A DNA stretch of 64,000 nt from positions 13,487,865 through 13,551,864 of the forward strand of contig NC_087082.1 in NCBI RefSeq assembly GCF_026151205.1, read 5' to 3'. The stretch comes from Bolinopsis microptera. Taxonomy: Eukaryota; Ctenophora; Tentaculata; Lobata; Bolinopsidae. Below are positions 30,747 through 43,500 of the stretch, piece after piece (the first letter of the stretch is position 1; every line of letters begins with the position of its first letter). The notes beneath the pieces were generated by a model that was not told where the DNA came from, did no database searches, and worked only from the letters and a program-made list of their open reading frames with translations. A program made the position numbers and the translations under genes.

Positions 30747-32163
30747 GGTGTGTGAGCGAGTGAGGAATGTTTGATGATCTGTTACCTTGGTTACATGATG
30801 TGTGAACAGAAGTGCGTGTTTTAAGATACATTTCTTATACTACATGTCTGCTTCTCATTTCGTCCATAGTTTTCTGTGTGCTTCTTTTATGTGTTTGCTA
30901 TTTTGAAATAGCATGAATGTTGTGACAATGGGATGAAAAGGTGACAGTACGAATATTACCAGAGTGGCTTAGTTTTGGTTACCATTATTACCAGTTTCGA
31001 TTTCAATTACTCTTCTTTTTCTTTTGAGACTCGCTGATTCCAACTGCTATATGGCAACTCATCACGAGTTTATTAATGCTAAGTGCAGCTGATTCCAAAT
31101 TAAATTACTCACGCTCTATACAAGAGCATCAGAATATAAATGTTACTCGTGAGTCCTGATTTGTGAGTATCTTCAGCATATGTCGTATTGACATTGTTTT
31201 AACACACTTTAAACTATCATGTATTACATCACACTGCAGACATCAGCTTCTTTGATATCTTTGTTTGAGTAATAGAATAGTTGAATTAGGACTCCGAGTG
31301 ACTGGATTGTTCACCGCATACAAATAAAAACATTTCCCGGTCTCCTCCGCCTGATCTAATAGGAATGAGGAATGTGCCTTGTGGGCCCTTGTGATAAGTC
31401 GTGAGAATGTGACTATTGTACTTGCAGCAGTTTTTTAAAAGTTTTTTTTGAGAGGCTGTGTCTGGGTTGCCCACGAGAGGATAGCATGTGGATGCTTTGC
31501 CTACCTCTGGGGTATGGCAGTTCTATGGGAGGATGCCGGGGGAATCGGAATGTGTAATGTAGGATGATGGTAAGTTTTGTAAGATGTGTCGTCTATGAAC
31601 GCTCAAGTGGCAACTGGGTGTGGAAGAGAAAGGTGAACCAAAACGATGTGTGAGTAGTCGCTATGTCACACCAGTCTGGTCCAGCTCCTCTGGCACAATT
31701 AAGCGTTTCGGTTTGGTGCGGTTTGCGAAATTTACAATAGTGGAGATGTGTTGGTTGTCGAATATGTCATTGACGGAGAGGTATTAGTTGGCCTGTGGTG
31801 TTACCACTCCCCTACTCCTAGGTGTTCCGACGCTTTTCGGATTTGGACCAGTGTGTTTTCTAAACACACTGCTTTAAACTAGAATCTTCTAGGATGTTCA
31901 GAACGTGACTTATTTGCGGAAAACCAAAGTGGTAAAAAGGTGGTAAAAAAGTGGTAATTGTGGATTTTCCTGAAGCCAGCAATTTTGGGAACTCTCTGGA
32001 ATGACTCCTGGGACCTGTCCCGACCATTTCCCGTTAAAATCGCTTTGTTGCGAATTTTGTCCGACAAAAAGACTTATTGATAAATATAACGATAAAGTTT
32101 ATAATTGTGCCATTTTTATTCGTGCCTGATTCATGCCTGACAAATAATAATATGAATAACATA
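30744..32163. other. No gene recognised
   Basis: Only short open frames are present, and no convincing exon borders or repeats. It includes the upstream region of the first eight-TM gene. Confidence 0.4.
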
Positions 32164-32242
32164 ATTGTGGGTATACAGTCCATTCGCAATGCTGTATCCA
32201 CATTCCACACCTTAAACCTACACCACTTTTTCAGATCCAGAA

Positions 32243-33463
32243 ATGGCAATTCCGACTGTGCATATGATACTGGCGGGATTTCTTATACAAGTTGCCGTGA
32301 CAAAGATAATATCGAGAAATATTTATCTACCCGAAAAAATGCATTTTGTATTCTTTTGGGCTATCTGTTTCGGGTTGTCTTCAGTGGTGACGTTTTTGAC
32401 GAACATTAAAACGAAAAAAAATGTGATGTATACATTTTTTGTATCTCTCATTCTCAACCTTCATGGAGATTATCTTGGATTTTATACAGCGTTTTCCACT
32501 GTCACACAACTATCTGGGGATATAAATAGCTCCTACATTAGGTCCTACCAGGACGAATCGCTTGGCTACTACAGATTCATCGCAACGAGCAAATTTTACT
32601 ACATGTTGGGGTCGATACCGGTCATGGGAGTAGCTTGTATGATGATGTTTGGACACATCACCTGCGTGAAAAGCAAATCATCTTACGAAAATAACAATAT
32701 GCCTGACCCAGAAATAATTCTTTTCGGGGTTTTTGTTCAGTGTCTTATTGCAAAGTCTATTTACATTGGAGGATTTGACAAATTTTGCCAAGAAAAAGCA
32801 ATTGGATTCTGGCTAGTTCTGTTGGTAATTTCAATAATCGTCACCATCTTATCCTCCGCTGTCATGCACAAACGAGTACTTCGATCATTGTTTACATTTG
32901 TCGGCTCATTTGTCATCAACTTTAGCACAGGACTAACAGGCGACTGGTTAGTTTCCTGTTCACTTTTTAGATCTTACACGATAAACGAGTATGAGATAAA
33001 TGATGTTTTATACTCGGGTTTTGCATTTACTGACACTGTTACGGAATACGATAATGCCACGGTAGCCATTAATGTTATAGCTGCTCTGGTTCTCACTATC
33101 ATGTATCTGAAGAAGAAGGAACACTCAAGAAGAAACTCCTCTGATGAAGAAACTGCCGAAAATACAAGAGCTCAAAACCCAACAATTCAAAATCCTGAAC
33201 CCGTTGCTGCTGATCCTTTTGTTGATCCTTCAGCTTCTTCATACCCAATGCAAGCATCCTGCCCTCCGCAAGTATCATACCCTCCGCAAGCATCCTATCT
33301 TCCACCAACATCCTACCCTCCTCCACCATCTTACCCTTCTCCACAAGCATCCTACCCTCCGCAAGCATCCTGCCCTCCGCAAGCATCCCACCCACCACAA
33401 GCATCTCACCCTCCGCAAACATCCTACAATGATCCTCCTCCTGCTTACTCAACCGTTACATGA
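32243..33463 (+). CDS. Eight-TM membrane protein with proline-rich PPxY tail, copy 1 (406 aa)
   Basis: This is an intronless frame. Hydrophobic segments suggest eight membrane spans (about residues 3-23, 28-51, 60-80, 117-138, 154-175, 183-206, 210-232 and 271-290). The short loop after the third span has possible N-glycosylation sites (NSS, and NAT before the last span). A cytosolic-type tail from about residue 292 begins with a basic KKKEHSRRN stretch and ends in tandem YPPQAS/CPPQAS/HPPQAS octad-like repeats and NDPPPAYSTVT. PPAY is a PPxY motif that binds WW domains such as those of Nedd4-type ubiquitin ligases, so control by ubiquitination is a reasonable inference. I do not recognise the membrane domain family. 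A near-identical copy follows. Confidence 0.85.
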   Translation: MAIPTVHMILAGFLIQVAVTKIISRNIYLPEKMHFVFFWAICFGLSSVVTFLTNIKTKKNVMYTFFVSLILNLHGDYLGFYTAFSTVTQLSGDINSSYIRSYQDESLGYYRFIATSKFYYMLGSIPVMGVACMMMFGHITCVKSKSSYENNNMPDPEIILFGVFVQCLIAKSIYIGGFDKFCQEKAIGFWLVLLVISIIVTILSSAVMHKRVLRSLFTFVGSFVINFSTGLTGDWLVSCSLFRSYTINEYEINDVLYSGFAFTDTVTEYDNATVAINVIAALVLTIMYLKKKEHSRRNSSDEETAENTRAQNPTIQNPEPVAADPFVDPSASSYPMQASCPPQVSYPPQASYLPPTSYPPPPSYPSPQASYPPQASCPPQASHPPQASHPPQTSYNDPPPAYSTVT

Positions 33464-34285
33464 TCAATCAAGTGACCAGGTTAATGCAAGCTCGTAGGTT
33501 GCTCTCTTCAGCGATGGAATTGACTTATCTTTGGTAGTTGATTTACAGCATATTGACTGATAATATTCTGCACTAAAAGACTTAAATACAGTTTAGGAGC
33601 CTTCCACATAACTTGATCGTAGATTTATCCATCTACATCAAGAATAGTGTAAACATCAAGAATAGAGTTATCTATCTACATCAAGAATAGTGTAAACATC
33701 AAGAATAATATAAATGAATTACTGTCACTAGCGTAAATTATAAATTTTTTATTTTAATCCGAACAATTTTGTTCCAATTTCTATGAAAAAAAAAACACTC
33801 TCTGTCAGTTATTTTTAGAATCAATTTACAATTTTTCTGTTTATTTTAAAACTGTATCAGAAGCTCAATTTGACTTTTTAACAAAGTTTAGATATGTTTC
33901 CTTATCAAAGGGTAGTTTATGCATGGCCTCATATGTAGAGAATGATATCTAAGTATTTAATCTTAATATAATTTTACAGACGGTATTCTGATTAACATTC
34001 AATTTCTTATTCCCGGATGGCTTCAACTAAAGTCACACTTTCACACAGTATTATCGACAGTTTTCCTCACCTTAACTTCACAGTTCACACCAATTTTATA
34101 ACACCTCCCTCACAAATTCCTTCCACTTATAGACCTTCAAAGTAGCAACCTTCATCCTAACACAAGCCTAACAGCAACCAATCACAGATCATAAGCACAT
34201 ATCACGTGAACTAATTGTGGGTATACAGTCCATTTGCAATGCTGTATCCATACCTTAAACCTACACCACTTTTTCAGATCCAGAA

Positions 34286-35470
34286 ATGGCATTTCCGACT
34301 GTGCATATGATACTGGCGGGATTTCTTATACAAGTTGCCGTGACAAAGATAATATCGAGAAATATTTCTCTACCCGAAAAATTGCACTTTGGAATCTTTT
34401 GGGCTATCTGTTTCGGGCTGTCTTCAGTGGTGACGTTTTTGACGAACATTAAAACGAAAAAAAATGTGATGTATACATTTTTTGTATCTCTCATTCTCAA
34501 CCTTCATGGAGATTATCTTGGATTTTATACAGCGTTTTCCACTGTCACACAACTATCTGGGGATATAAATAGCTCCTACATTAGGTCCTACCAGGACGAA
34601 TCGCTTGGCTACTACAGATTCATCGCAAAGAGCAGATCTGACTACATGTGGGGGTCGTCACCGGTCATGGCAGTAGCTTGTATGATGATGTTTGGACACA
34701 TCACCTGCGTAAAAAGTAAATCATCTTACGAAAATAACAATATGCCTGATCCAGAAATGATTATTTTCGGGGTTTTTGTTCAGTGTCTTATTGCAAAGTC
34801 TATTTACATTGGAGGATTTGACAAATTTTGCCAAGAAAAAGCAATTGGATTCTGGCTAGTTCTGTTGGTAATATCAATAATCGTCACCATCTTATCCTCC
34901 GCTGTCATGCACAAACGAGTACTTCGATCATTGTTTACATTTGTCGGCTCATTTGTCATCAACTTTAGCACAGGACTAACAGGCGACTGGTTAGTTTCCT
35001 GTTCACTTTTGAGATCTTACACGATAAACGAGTATGAGATAAATGATGTTTTATACTCGGGTTTTGCATTTACTGACACTGTTACGGAATACGATAATGC
35101 CACGGTAGCCATTAATGTTATAGCTGCTCTGGTTCTCACTATCATGTATCTGAAGAAGAAGGAACACTCAAGAAGAAACTCCTCTGATGAAGAAACTGCC
35201 GAAAATACAAGAGCTCAAAACCCAACAATTCAAAATCCTGAACCCGTTGCTGCTGATCCTTTTGTTGATCCTTCAGCTTCTTCATACCCAATGCAAGCAT
35301 CCTGCCCTCCGCAAGTATCATACCCTCCGCAAGCATCCTATCTTCCACCAACATCCTACCCTCCTCCGCAAGCATCTTACCCTCCGCAAGCATCTTACCC
35401 ACCACAAGCATCTCACCCTCCGCAAGCATCCTACAATGATCCTCCTCCTGCTTACTCAACCGTTACATGA
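34286..35470 (+). CDS. Eight-TM membrane protein with proline-rich PPxY tail, copy 2 (394 aa)
   Basis: This is the tandem duplicate of the upstream gene, with the same start context, eight predicted spans and the same NDPPPAYSTVT end. Amino-acid changes are few and clustered: LHFGIF for MHFVFF near residue 34, and KSRSDYMWGSSPVMAV for TSKFYYMLGSIPVMGV at residues 115-131. One change (EMIIFG for EIILFG) lies further on. The proline-rich tail has fewer repeat units, giving a protein 12 residues shorter. The cluster at 115-131 lies at the loop and start of the fourth span, which may face outward. No family assignment. Confidence 0.85.
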   Translation: MAFPTVHMILAGFLIQVAVTKIISRNISLPEKLHFGIFWAICFGLSSVVTFLTNIKTKKNVMYTFFVSLILNLHGDYLGFYTAFSTVTQLSGDINSSYIRSYQDESLGYYRFIAKSRSDYMWGSSPVMAVACMMMFGHITCVKSKSSYENNNMPDPEMIIFGVFVQCLIAKSIYIGGFDKFCQEKAIGFWLVLLVISIIVTILSSAVMHKRVLRSLFTFVGSFVINFSTGLTGDWLVSCSLLRSYTINEYEINDVLYSGFAFTDTVTEYDNATVAINVIAALVLTIMYLKKKEHSRRNSSDEETAENTRAQNPTIQNPEPVAADPFVDPSASSYPMQASCPPQVSYPPQASYLPPTSYPPPQASYPPQASYPPQASHPPQASYNDPPPAYSTVT

Positions 35471-35700
35471 TCAATCAAGTGACCAGGTTAATGCAAGCTC
35501 GTAGGTTGCTCTCTTCAGCGATGGAATGAACTTACCTATCATGGCTATGATATAAGTTGATTAACTGCAGCATATAGACTGATAAAATGCTGCACTAAAA
35601 GACTTGTATACAGTATTATAGGAGCCTTCAACATAACTTGATCGTAGATTTATCCATCTACATCAAGACTAATGTAAATGAATTACTGTCACTAGTGTGT

Positions 35701-37543
35701 ATTATAGATTTTGTTATTTAGTTCGAACAATTTCGTTCCTTTCTATGAAGAAACACTCTCATAAAACTAATTTCCTGTTCAATTAGTCTTCTGTTATAAT
35801 TTTATTCTATTTGCTAACGTATTACTATGGTTTTTGTTGAATAATAAAAATTGATATTACCTTGTTTAAATAAATAGGTAGTAGATATTTGCCCACCAAT
35901 TAAACTTTAATTTAAATCGATCGAGAATTAATCAATTAATATGTTCCGTCGTGTTTGCTCCTCAAACTCGAAAGAACACGGTAGTCGGTAGATCAAATAA
36001 ATCGATTCGCTATACCCATGTTAATATTGTAACACATTATAAGTTTGATGTTACTCCGTCGTGTGTAAGATGTATACTGGATGATAGTATATAATGAACA
36101 GTGGTAATGACTAATGGGTCGTCCAATCAGAGAACACATTTAAGATGTCCGTAATATATGCAGAATATGCAGAATATACATTTACAAATTATACTTGGTA
36201 ACATAATCATTAGTTCATCAGGTTCTATTACACACCTTTAAGCTCTTAGGTATAATGTTTTCATCTGTTAACATTTTGTGCCAACATTCTGTTCCTAGTC
36301 TTCATCACTTTACAGCTTTAAGTGTAACACCTCATTATCGCAGTTATGACTTACAACTACAAGCCTCTGTACAGTTCTAATCGCTAATATGATCAGTGAT
36401 CTTACAGTTTTACTGTATCCACACAGAGTACATGAGTGTTCACTGTTCAGGGTATCCGTTTACAACATCACAGACTGGAGCAAAATATGTAGATATGTTT
36501 TACGTCTTACTTTGGACCTCCTCTCTTTTCCCGTCATGGTTATTGATGTACATGTTAATTATAGCTCAATTTAATTGTATTTGTAATCATTGTACCGGCT
36601 TTATAGAACGTTTCGTTAAATATTATAATACATCGAATATAATTTATATTTGATTGATATCATCGCTTCAGCTCGTTGATCATCATGCTGCCTTTTATTT
36701 ACTACATCGTGATTTTTTGATATCTATTATGGTCTAAGGGCTTTTCGTCCGATTGATAAATTGATACAGTTACATGACCCTTTTTTAGATGATTTATAGG
36801 TATAGTATGTCGTAATCGGAATATTTTTAGTTTCTTGGATTTAAAAATGTTTGGTATCATGGTATATAATAGTTCTAGCCATGCTAAACTCAGAACACAC
36901 TGCCGTAATTCTGGGAAAACTTTCATTGTTGGAATACCATGTTTTAAAAACCGCCTTGCAACAAAATAATTGTCCGAAAAAAAAACGGCGTTATTTTGTT
37001 GAAATTTGGGCTCAGCGTCGGACTGTTTTCAAAAGCTCATGATAAATTGTATTGAAATGATGCAACTGCATGGAAACTTCTGGAATCCATGTACAAATAC
37101 AACTTTTCCAAACGATAGCATAAAATATGGATAGTTTACACATATTATTATTCGTGTATTTGATAAACACAATAATTTGGGACAAGTCAGAAACACGCCT
37201 ACTCGCGTCTCGCACACATTTTGAAATATACATACATTGAAATACACATGTAACTCGAGCTACAAATTTTGCAAAACAACCGGAGTTTCAGTGAAACATA
37301 CTTTACGGTTGAATTTCAACATTAAACTTAAAAATACTGGTAGGTCCTCCCGTAGTCTATACAGACTTGTCTGTCAGAAAATCACTAAATCCAAAATCCA
37401 CCATAACTTTATTTTTTATTTTTAGTCGTCTAAACCGCTAAACGATATAACAATTTGTTGTTATAAATTATAACAACAAATACAGCACAACAATGTATGC
37501 AGCATGATATAATAATAAAACAGCAAAACCGTGATCCTTGTGA
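35701..37543. other. No gene recognised
   Basis: AT-rich DNA. An open frame at 36396-36653 has a hydrophobic stretch (FYVLLWTSSLFPSWLLMYML), but there is no start context, splice support or similarity that I recognise. The last part precedes the CH-BTB gene and should contain its promoter. Confidence 0.35.
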
Positions 37544-40500
37544 ATGGCGGAAAGAGGTATCCTTGAATGGGTAAAATCTGAACTAACAATAGCTGAGGTC
37601 AACGATCTTTCTAGAGACTTTCGTGATGGTAACTAGTCACCATTCACCACTTTTAGTTTACTTTTGATCTATTTTAAATCATCTGGAGTTACCTATAATC
37701 TTATCAAGTAACCACTAACGTGACGTCACTTTATTAAAACATGACGGCTCAAAGTAAAAACAAAACTCTCTTTTCTTCAGGGACAGTACTGATGGAACTA
37801 GTAATCCTGCTGTTACCACACAACGAAACAGCAGTGTTAGAAGCACTAGAAACATTCAATGATAAACCCACTACAATCACTGACTCTCTGGGTAATATTA
37901 AATCTGTTCTGACCTGCCTTCAAGCTGATGGAACAGACCCTGCTGTTAAACCTCTCCAGATTTTCAGGTAATCAATTTGGTTGAAGATTCGGGGCGAATT
38001 GGTAAATAGTGCACAAAATTGCGGATAATTGCGAACATATATTGGTCTTCCAATGGTTGTGTGAAGCGTAGGTGACCCAAAGCGTTACCGCTGGATAGAG
38101 ACCCTGGATCTGCCTGCAGCAGCCAGAACCTCGAAAAAGGGTTACCCCGTTGGTGCCCTTTTCCAGTACCACATCGAACAGCAAGATGAAGCCTCTCCAC
38201 AACAAGTCCTATCCTGCTACCTCCTTGCGGTGAAGACTGGAAACTGGATGAACAGTGGTGATCTCCAGGCTAAGGGCAGCGAAGGGCGACGGGAGGCTCA
38301 CTGACCCCCGCGGATTTCAATTATTGGATCACATAATTGTCTCCTAACTCTAAACCTCAAGAGAAGAGAGGTGCAGAGAATCAGTGACTCCCCCGGCTGT
38401 GGAGTGAACAGTAGCTAAAGAGGTATTGGCCGTTTGCCTCTGACCTTGTTTCCACGACCCAGGTAAACTGGACCACGCTCTGGTAACAGGATCGGCCCCC
38501 CATGCCTGGGGTAACGAGGTAGTCAGGGGGAAGATTAGCTCCCGTAAAAGTGGAGCCCTGGCTCTCACTCTAATCTCCCTAAGCTTTGGGACAAAAGCGT
38601 ATAGTCATTTATTGGAAATGGTGAAGAAAGAAGAAATAATACAACGACAGGGCATCATCACAAAACCCACTCTTACTGATTGGTAGCAACATGTGTTCTA
38701 GCGGAAGTTGTTACTCACGTGGCCAAGATGGATAAGTCATTTAACGCTCAAGTGGCGCCCGGCGTTAAGTAGGTGACTCACTTTGCCTGATGTGCAGGGG
38801 ACTGCGCATGAGACACCAGCCATTGAAAAGTATGATGATGTCTTATAATAACACTAGGGTTAAAGTCCCTACCACTGATTTAGATGTCGGAGGGGACCGG
38901 AATGATGACTCTCTCACCCTAAAACTCCCTAGGAGAGGGGTGACAGATGATATGCCGGCTCCTTCACCCGGCACAAAAAATAACATAAAACACCAAAAAA
39001 AGGATGGGGATGCATTGGTTTCTTGTAGTGAGGTAGCTCTAGTAGGGACATTTAATGTCCGAACTGCTAGAGAAGGTTACAAGCGCCTTGAACTCGTGAC
39101 TCAGTTTCTGGAGAGTGGCATGGAGATCCTTGGGATCCAAGAACATAGGATTGTCCACCAGGAGCCGATCAAGATTGAAAAGTTCAAGGAGGGGGTTAGC
39201 TTGGTAACTGTTTCAGCATGGAGGAATGGAGCAGGAGCAGCCACTGGTGGAGTGGGCTTTCTGCTGACTAGAAGAGCATACAGCGCAATCAGCCTCATTA
39301 AACCCTATGGCTCAAGGGTGCTGAGTATCTCTTTCAACGGGAATCCCAGACTCACAATTATAACTGCTTATAGTCCGACCGAGGCAGCACTAGTTGAAGA
39401 AGCGGAGGATTTTCATAACACCCTTAGACAGGCTATGAACGATGTGCCAGCGCACCACCTGCTGATCACAGAGGGAGATATGAACGCCCGGCTTGGAAAG
39501 GTGAGTGAAGAAGATTCCCGTTGGTACTTTCATACTCGTACCAATCGGAATGGAGAGCTACTGAGAGACACTGCCCTGGAGTGCGATATGGAAATTACCA
39601 ATATCCGCTTCAGAAAGAAGGTCAACAAGAGGTGGACCTTCTTATCCGATGGGACACTTAACAAAGGTCAGATTGACTATATCCTCATACGGCGGAAGTG
39701 GAAAAACTCTTTAAAGAACACTGAAGTTTACAACACTTTTCAGTCGTTGGGATCTGATCACAGAGTTGTAGTGTGTAAGATCAAAGTTAGCTTTAGGAAA
39801 GGACACAGGCCTCCGATAAAAGTTAACTATGATTATAGTGCCCTGAAGTCGGATGGTGAGCTTCAAAAAAAGTATGCAATTGAAGTTCGGAATAGATTCT
39901 CTGGCCTGGTAGAGGAGGATGATGGGGCCACTGAAAGCTACGGGAAGCTTATGGTTGCTATTGAGGCGGCAAACAAGAGCCTTCTGCCAAAGAAGACTCG
40001 ACAAAAGCAGATTGACCCCTCAAGTGACCCAAGAGTGGACAGGGCAAGGAGGGGACTTTTCTTGGCCAAGGACCAGTACCATCAGGAGCCTTGCGAGGAG
40101 AAGAGAGAGGAAGTCGCCACAAAAAAGGATTTGTTAAAGGCCTGCTACAAAGAGGTAGAGGAGGAGATCCTGAAAGGAAAGATCAGGAAAGTTGAGGATA
40201 CTGCTGATCGTTGTAAGAACAAAGAAAGTTGGAAGCTTGTCAACGATATTTCAGGGAGGACAAATCCCAGCTGTGGACTCGTTGAAGGGGGCAGCTCAAC
40301 AGAACGTCTCGAGAACTGGAGGAAGCACTTCTCTGGATTACTTGGACAGCCACCCACAGTCCCTGACAATAATATTCCGATCAGGAATATACACCCTCCA
40401 CTGAATATAGAGGATGGCCCGTTCACCATTGAGGAACTACGTCTTGCCAAAAAGCAGATAGTAGAAGGTAAAGCTTATGGTGATGATGGTATCTCACCTG

Positions 40501-43500
40501 AAGTGATGAAGAGGGTGGACATTGATGACGTCATCCTGAAGTTCTGCAACGATGCACTATGTGATGGTCTCATGCCCGATCAATGGAAGCTCAGTAATAT
40601 TGTTCCTGTGCCAAAGAAAGGGGACCTCACTAAGACCGACAACTACAGAGGAATATCTCTGACATCGATAGTCAGTAAAACTCTGAACAAAATGTTGCTG
40701 AACAGGATGAAGCCAAGTCTTGAGGAAGTTTTAAGGGACAACCAGAATGGCTTTAGACCTGGGCGCTCTACAACATCGCACATTCTTGCTCTACGAAGAA
40801 TTATGGAGGGTGCTAGAGCCAAGAACCTAAAGGCCACCATGGTTTTCATTGATTTCAAGAAGGCGTTCGATAGTGTGCATAGAGGCTTGCTCATGAAGAT
40901 ACTGAAAGCATATGGCATACCAGAAGCCATAGTGCGGCTCATTGAGGGTATATATACAAGCACAAAGGCTAAAGTAGTTACAGCTGATGGTATAACAGAG
41001 ATTTTTGATATCCTGGCTGGAGTACTGCAAGGAGACACTCTTGCCCCGTACTTGTTCATTATCGTGATTGACTATATCATGACAGTGACTATAGACGATG
41101 ATGACTCGGACTCTGGGTTCACTCTCAGGCCTGCACGGAGTAGAAGGATTGGTGCCGAGAAGATCGCAGACGTCGAGTTTGCAGATGATGTTGCCCTTAT
41201 CACTGATACCATTGAAGGGGCAAAACTACTCCTGGACAGGCTTGAGAAAGCAGCACTGAGTGTTGGGCTAGCCATGAACGACACTAAAACTAAGCTCATG
41301 ACTCTGAACATGACAGAGGAGGCGAGTAGTCTCAATAGCTGTGGTGGAAACCAGCTGGAAAAGGTGACAGACTTTGTTTACCTTGGAGCATGGATAGCAA
41401 CAACAGAGAGGGACCTGCGGGTCAGAAAAGCTAAGGCTTGGGCAGCCTGCCACAAGTTAAAGAAGATGTGGAAGTCTGACCTTAGAAGAGGACTAAAGAT
41501 CCGTCTATTTGTTGCTACTGTGGAGTCAATACTTCTTTATGGTTCTGAAACGTGGACGTTGACAGAGCAATTGAAGAAACGCATTGATGGCTGCTACACC
41601 AGAATGCTAAGGATGGCACTAAATGTGGATTGGAAGCAGCGCAAAACCAATAAAGAAGTCTATGGCAACCTACCAAGAGCAACCATGAAGATCCAAGAGC
41701 GCAGGATGCGACTAGCAGGCCATATCCACCGGCACCCAGAACTAGTCGCAAACCGCTTGCTACTCTGGGAACCAACTCATGGGGTGCGGAGTAGGGGGAG
41801 ACCAGCCATGACTTATGTCGATAGCCTACGAGCTGACACGGGTCTCAACGACACTGGAGAAATGGGCGGACTTATGGCGGATAGAGTTTTATGGAGACAG
41901 CGCATCAATACTCGGACGCTGAAGCCGCCTTAAGTCAGTAAGTCATATTGTTGATGCTGTATAAACAGTACAAGGTCAACCGACGACACGATTTTAATAT
42001 CATTGAGATAATAATTTCAGAGGGGAAAAAGAATCTACAGCGAGAATTCTAGAAACATTGCGTGATAAATATGATAATGGAAATCCTGATCTATCTTCTT
42101 CAACCTCTAAGCAAGAAGTCGTCCCTCCTGACTTACCCATAAATACCGAGAACGATCATTTAGCAACTACCCCTCATATCCAAGAAGACATACGTGCAAA
42201 GGGATCATCACTTCGATCTAATAATGATATGCGTCAAATAGGTCAGTGCAGTTCTAGTACTATCGTAAGGAGAAGCTGATCAAATAAACGGTTTTTGATA
42301 TATATTTTTTGGATTTATAACAAAATATTTCAATAGTCATTTTAATACGTCATCATTTCATGTTGATGTTATACGTTCTCTCTTTCAGATCCACGTCAAT
42401 TTTTGGAAAATCACGACCGCATCATAATAAAAATAAAAGATAGTGACCCTCTCTGTGTCGACAAAGAAAGATTGACAAAAGATAGTCCAGTTTTTAGGTG
42501 GCTAATTGATGAACTTCGCTTTTACGAATTAGACATGGATGATTTTGAAGCTGATACGGTCGGGGTATTTCTAACATTGCTTGAAGACAGAAAAGTTGAC
42601 GATATTCAAGAAGATAAATTTAGGGAGCTCCATAAAATGTCTCGAGTTTACGAAGTTGAATGGTTAAGGAAGGAATGCTACAATTGGCTTGCCAGAAGAA
42701 TAATTAAGGATATAGTGGACGTTGACAAACTATTCGTATTCGAGGAATGCCTCTTTATCCTCAGAAAATGGGAGGAGAGGAATTTGATGAACATTCTGAT
42801 CGCCACAACAGCTTCTACTGATAACACTCCGTTCATTGCAAGGTATTTTGAAAACTTTGAAAAACTCGACTCAGTTCAGCTAAATCTGATGTTGACTCTA
42901 GGGGGAAGTAATTGTAAAGTTTTCCTTCAAACTGTTCAACAAAATCTGGACATTAAAAATCACCTGGAAGAAAACACCAACTATCTCTTGGAGAGAATGA
43001 ATCTGGCATTTTGCATTGAAACTAACAATGAACTTTACACCGAAGTGTTTGCCACTATATCCAATCTAACTGATATATCAATAGCTGACTTGAGATTTGC
43101 TTTTCAACTTTCAACAAAAACACAGAGATCGGTTATCTCGCGGAAAAAGATAAGAAACAATAACAGAGGGACTAAGGTGGTATTTAATGAAGAGAAATAC
43201 AAAGCATTGTATGATAAACTAAAAGGACTTGATGATATAACTGCTGCAATCAGCGATGATCAGATAAGATCAATGTACCTTGTAGTTGATCTAATAATTT
43301 GGTTTTTCTTCAGAATCCCATTGAACAGTGAGGAGTTAGAAACATTTTTCAGTAAATTCCTTGGTGTGTGTTGTAGTAAGAGAATACAGAAAGTTTCACG
43401 ACAGTATCTAGACATGATTACCTCTGCTCTGGAACATTCTCCATTACAACAAAGTGTGCACCTCATCCATGTTTTAGACATTATCAATAAAAATGAGATG

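Larger units (their letters stand above)
32164..35700 (+). repeat. Direct tandem duplication, unit about 2.05 kb
   Basis: Homology begins at TTGTGGGTATACAGTCCATT (about 32164 and 34209) and runs through each gene to about 33725 and 35700 (ATGAATTACTGTCACTAG in both). The spacing of the start codons is 2043 bases. The coding parts are nearly identical, while the 3-prime flanks differ by indels. Confidence 0.95.

Noticed and set aside
33099-33452. Minus-strand and alternative-frame open readings over the proline-rich tails (also 35142-35504)
   Set aside because: Shadows of the tandem-repeat tails of the eight-TM genes.
32164-35700. Paired repeats considered as LTRs of a retrotransposon
   Set aside because: Each repeat is a full gene with flanks, and no gag/pol lies between them; a tandem gene duplication explains it.
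36396-36653. Hydrophobic open frame resembling a membrane-protein exon
   Set aside because: Two overlapping frames are both open, hydrophobicity follows from T-rich DNA, and splice signals are absent.
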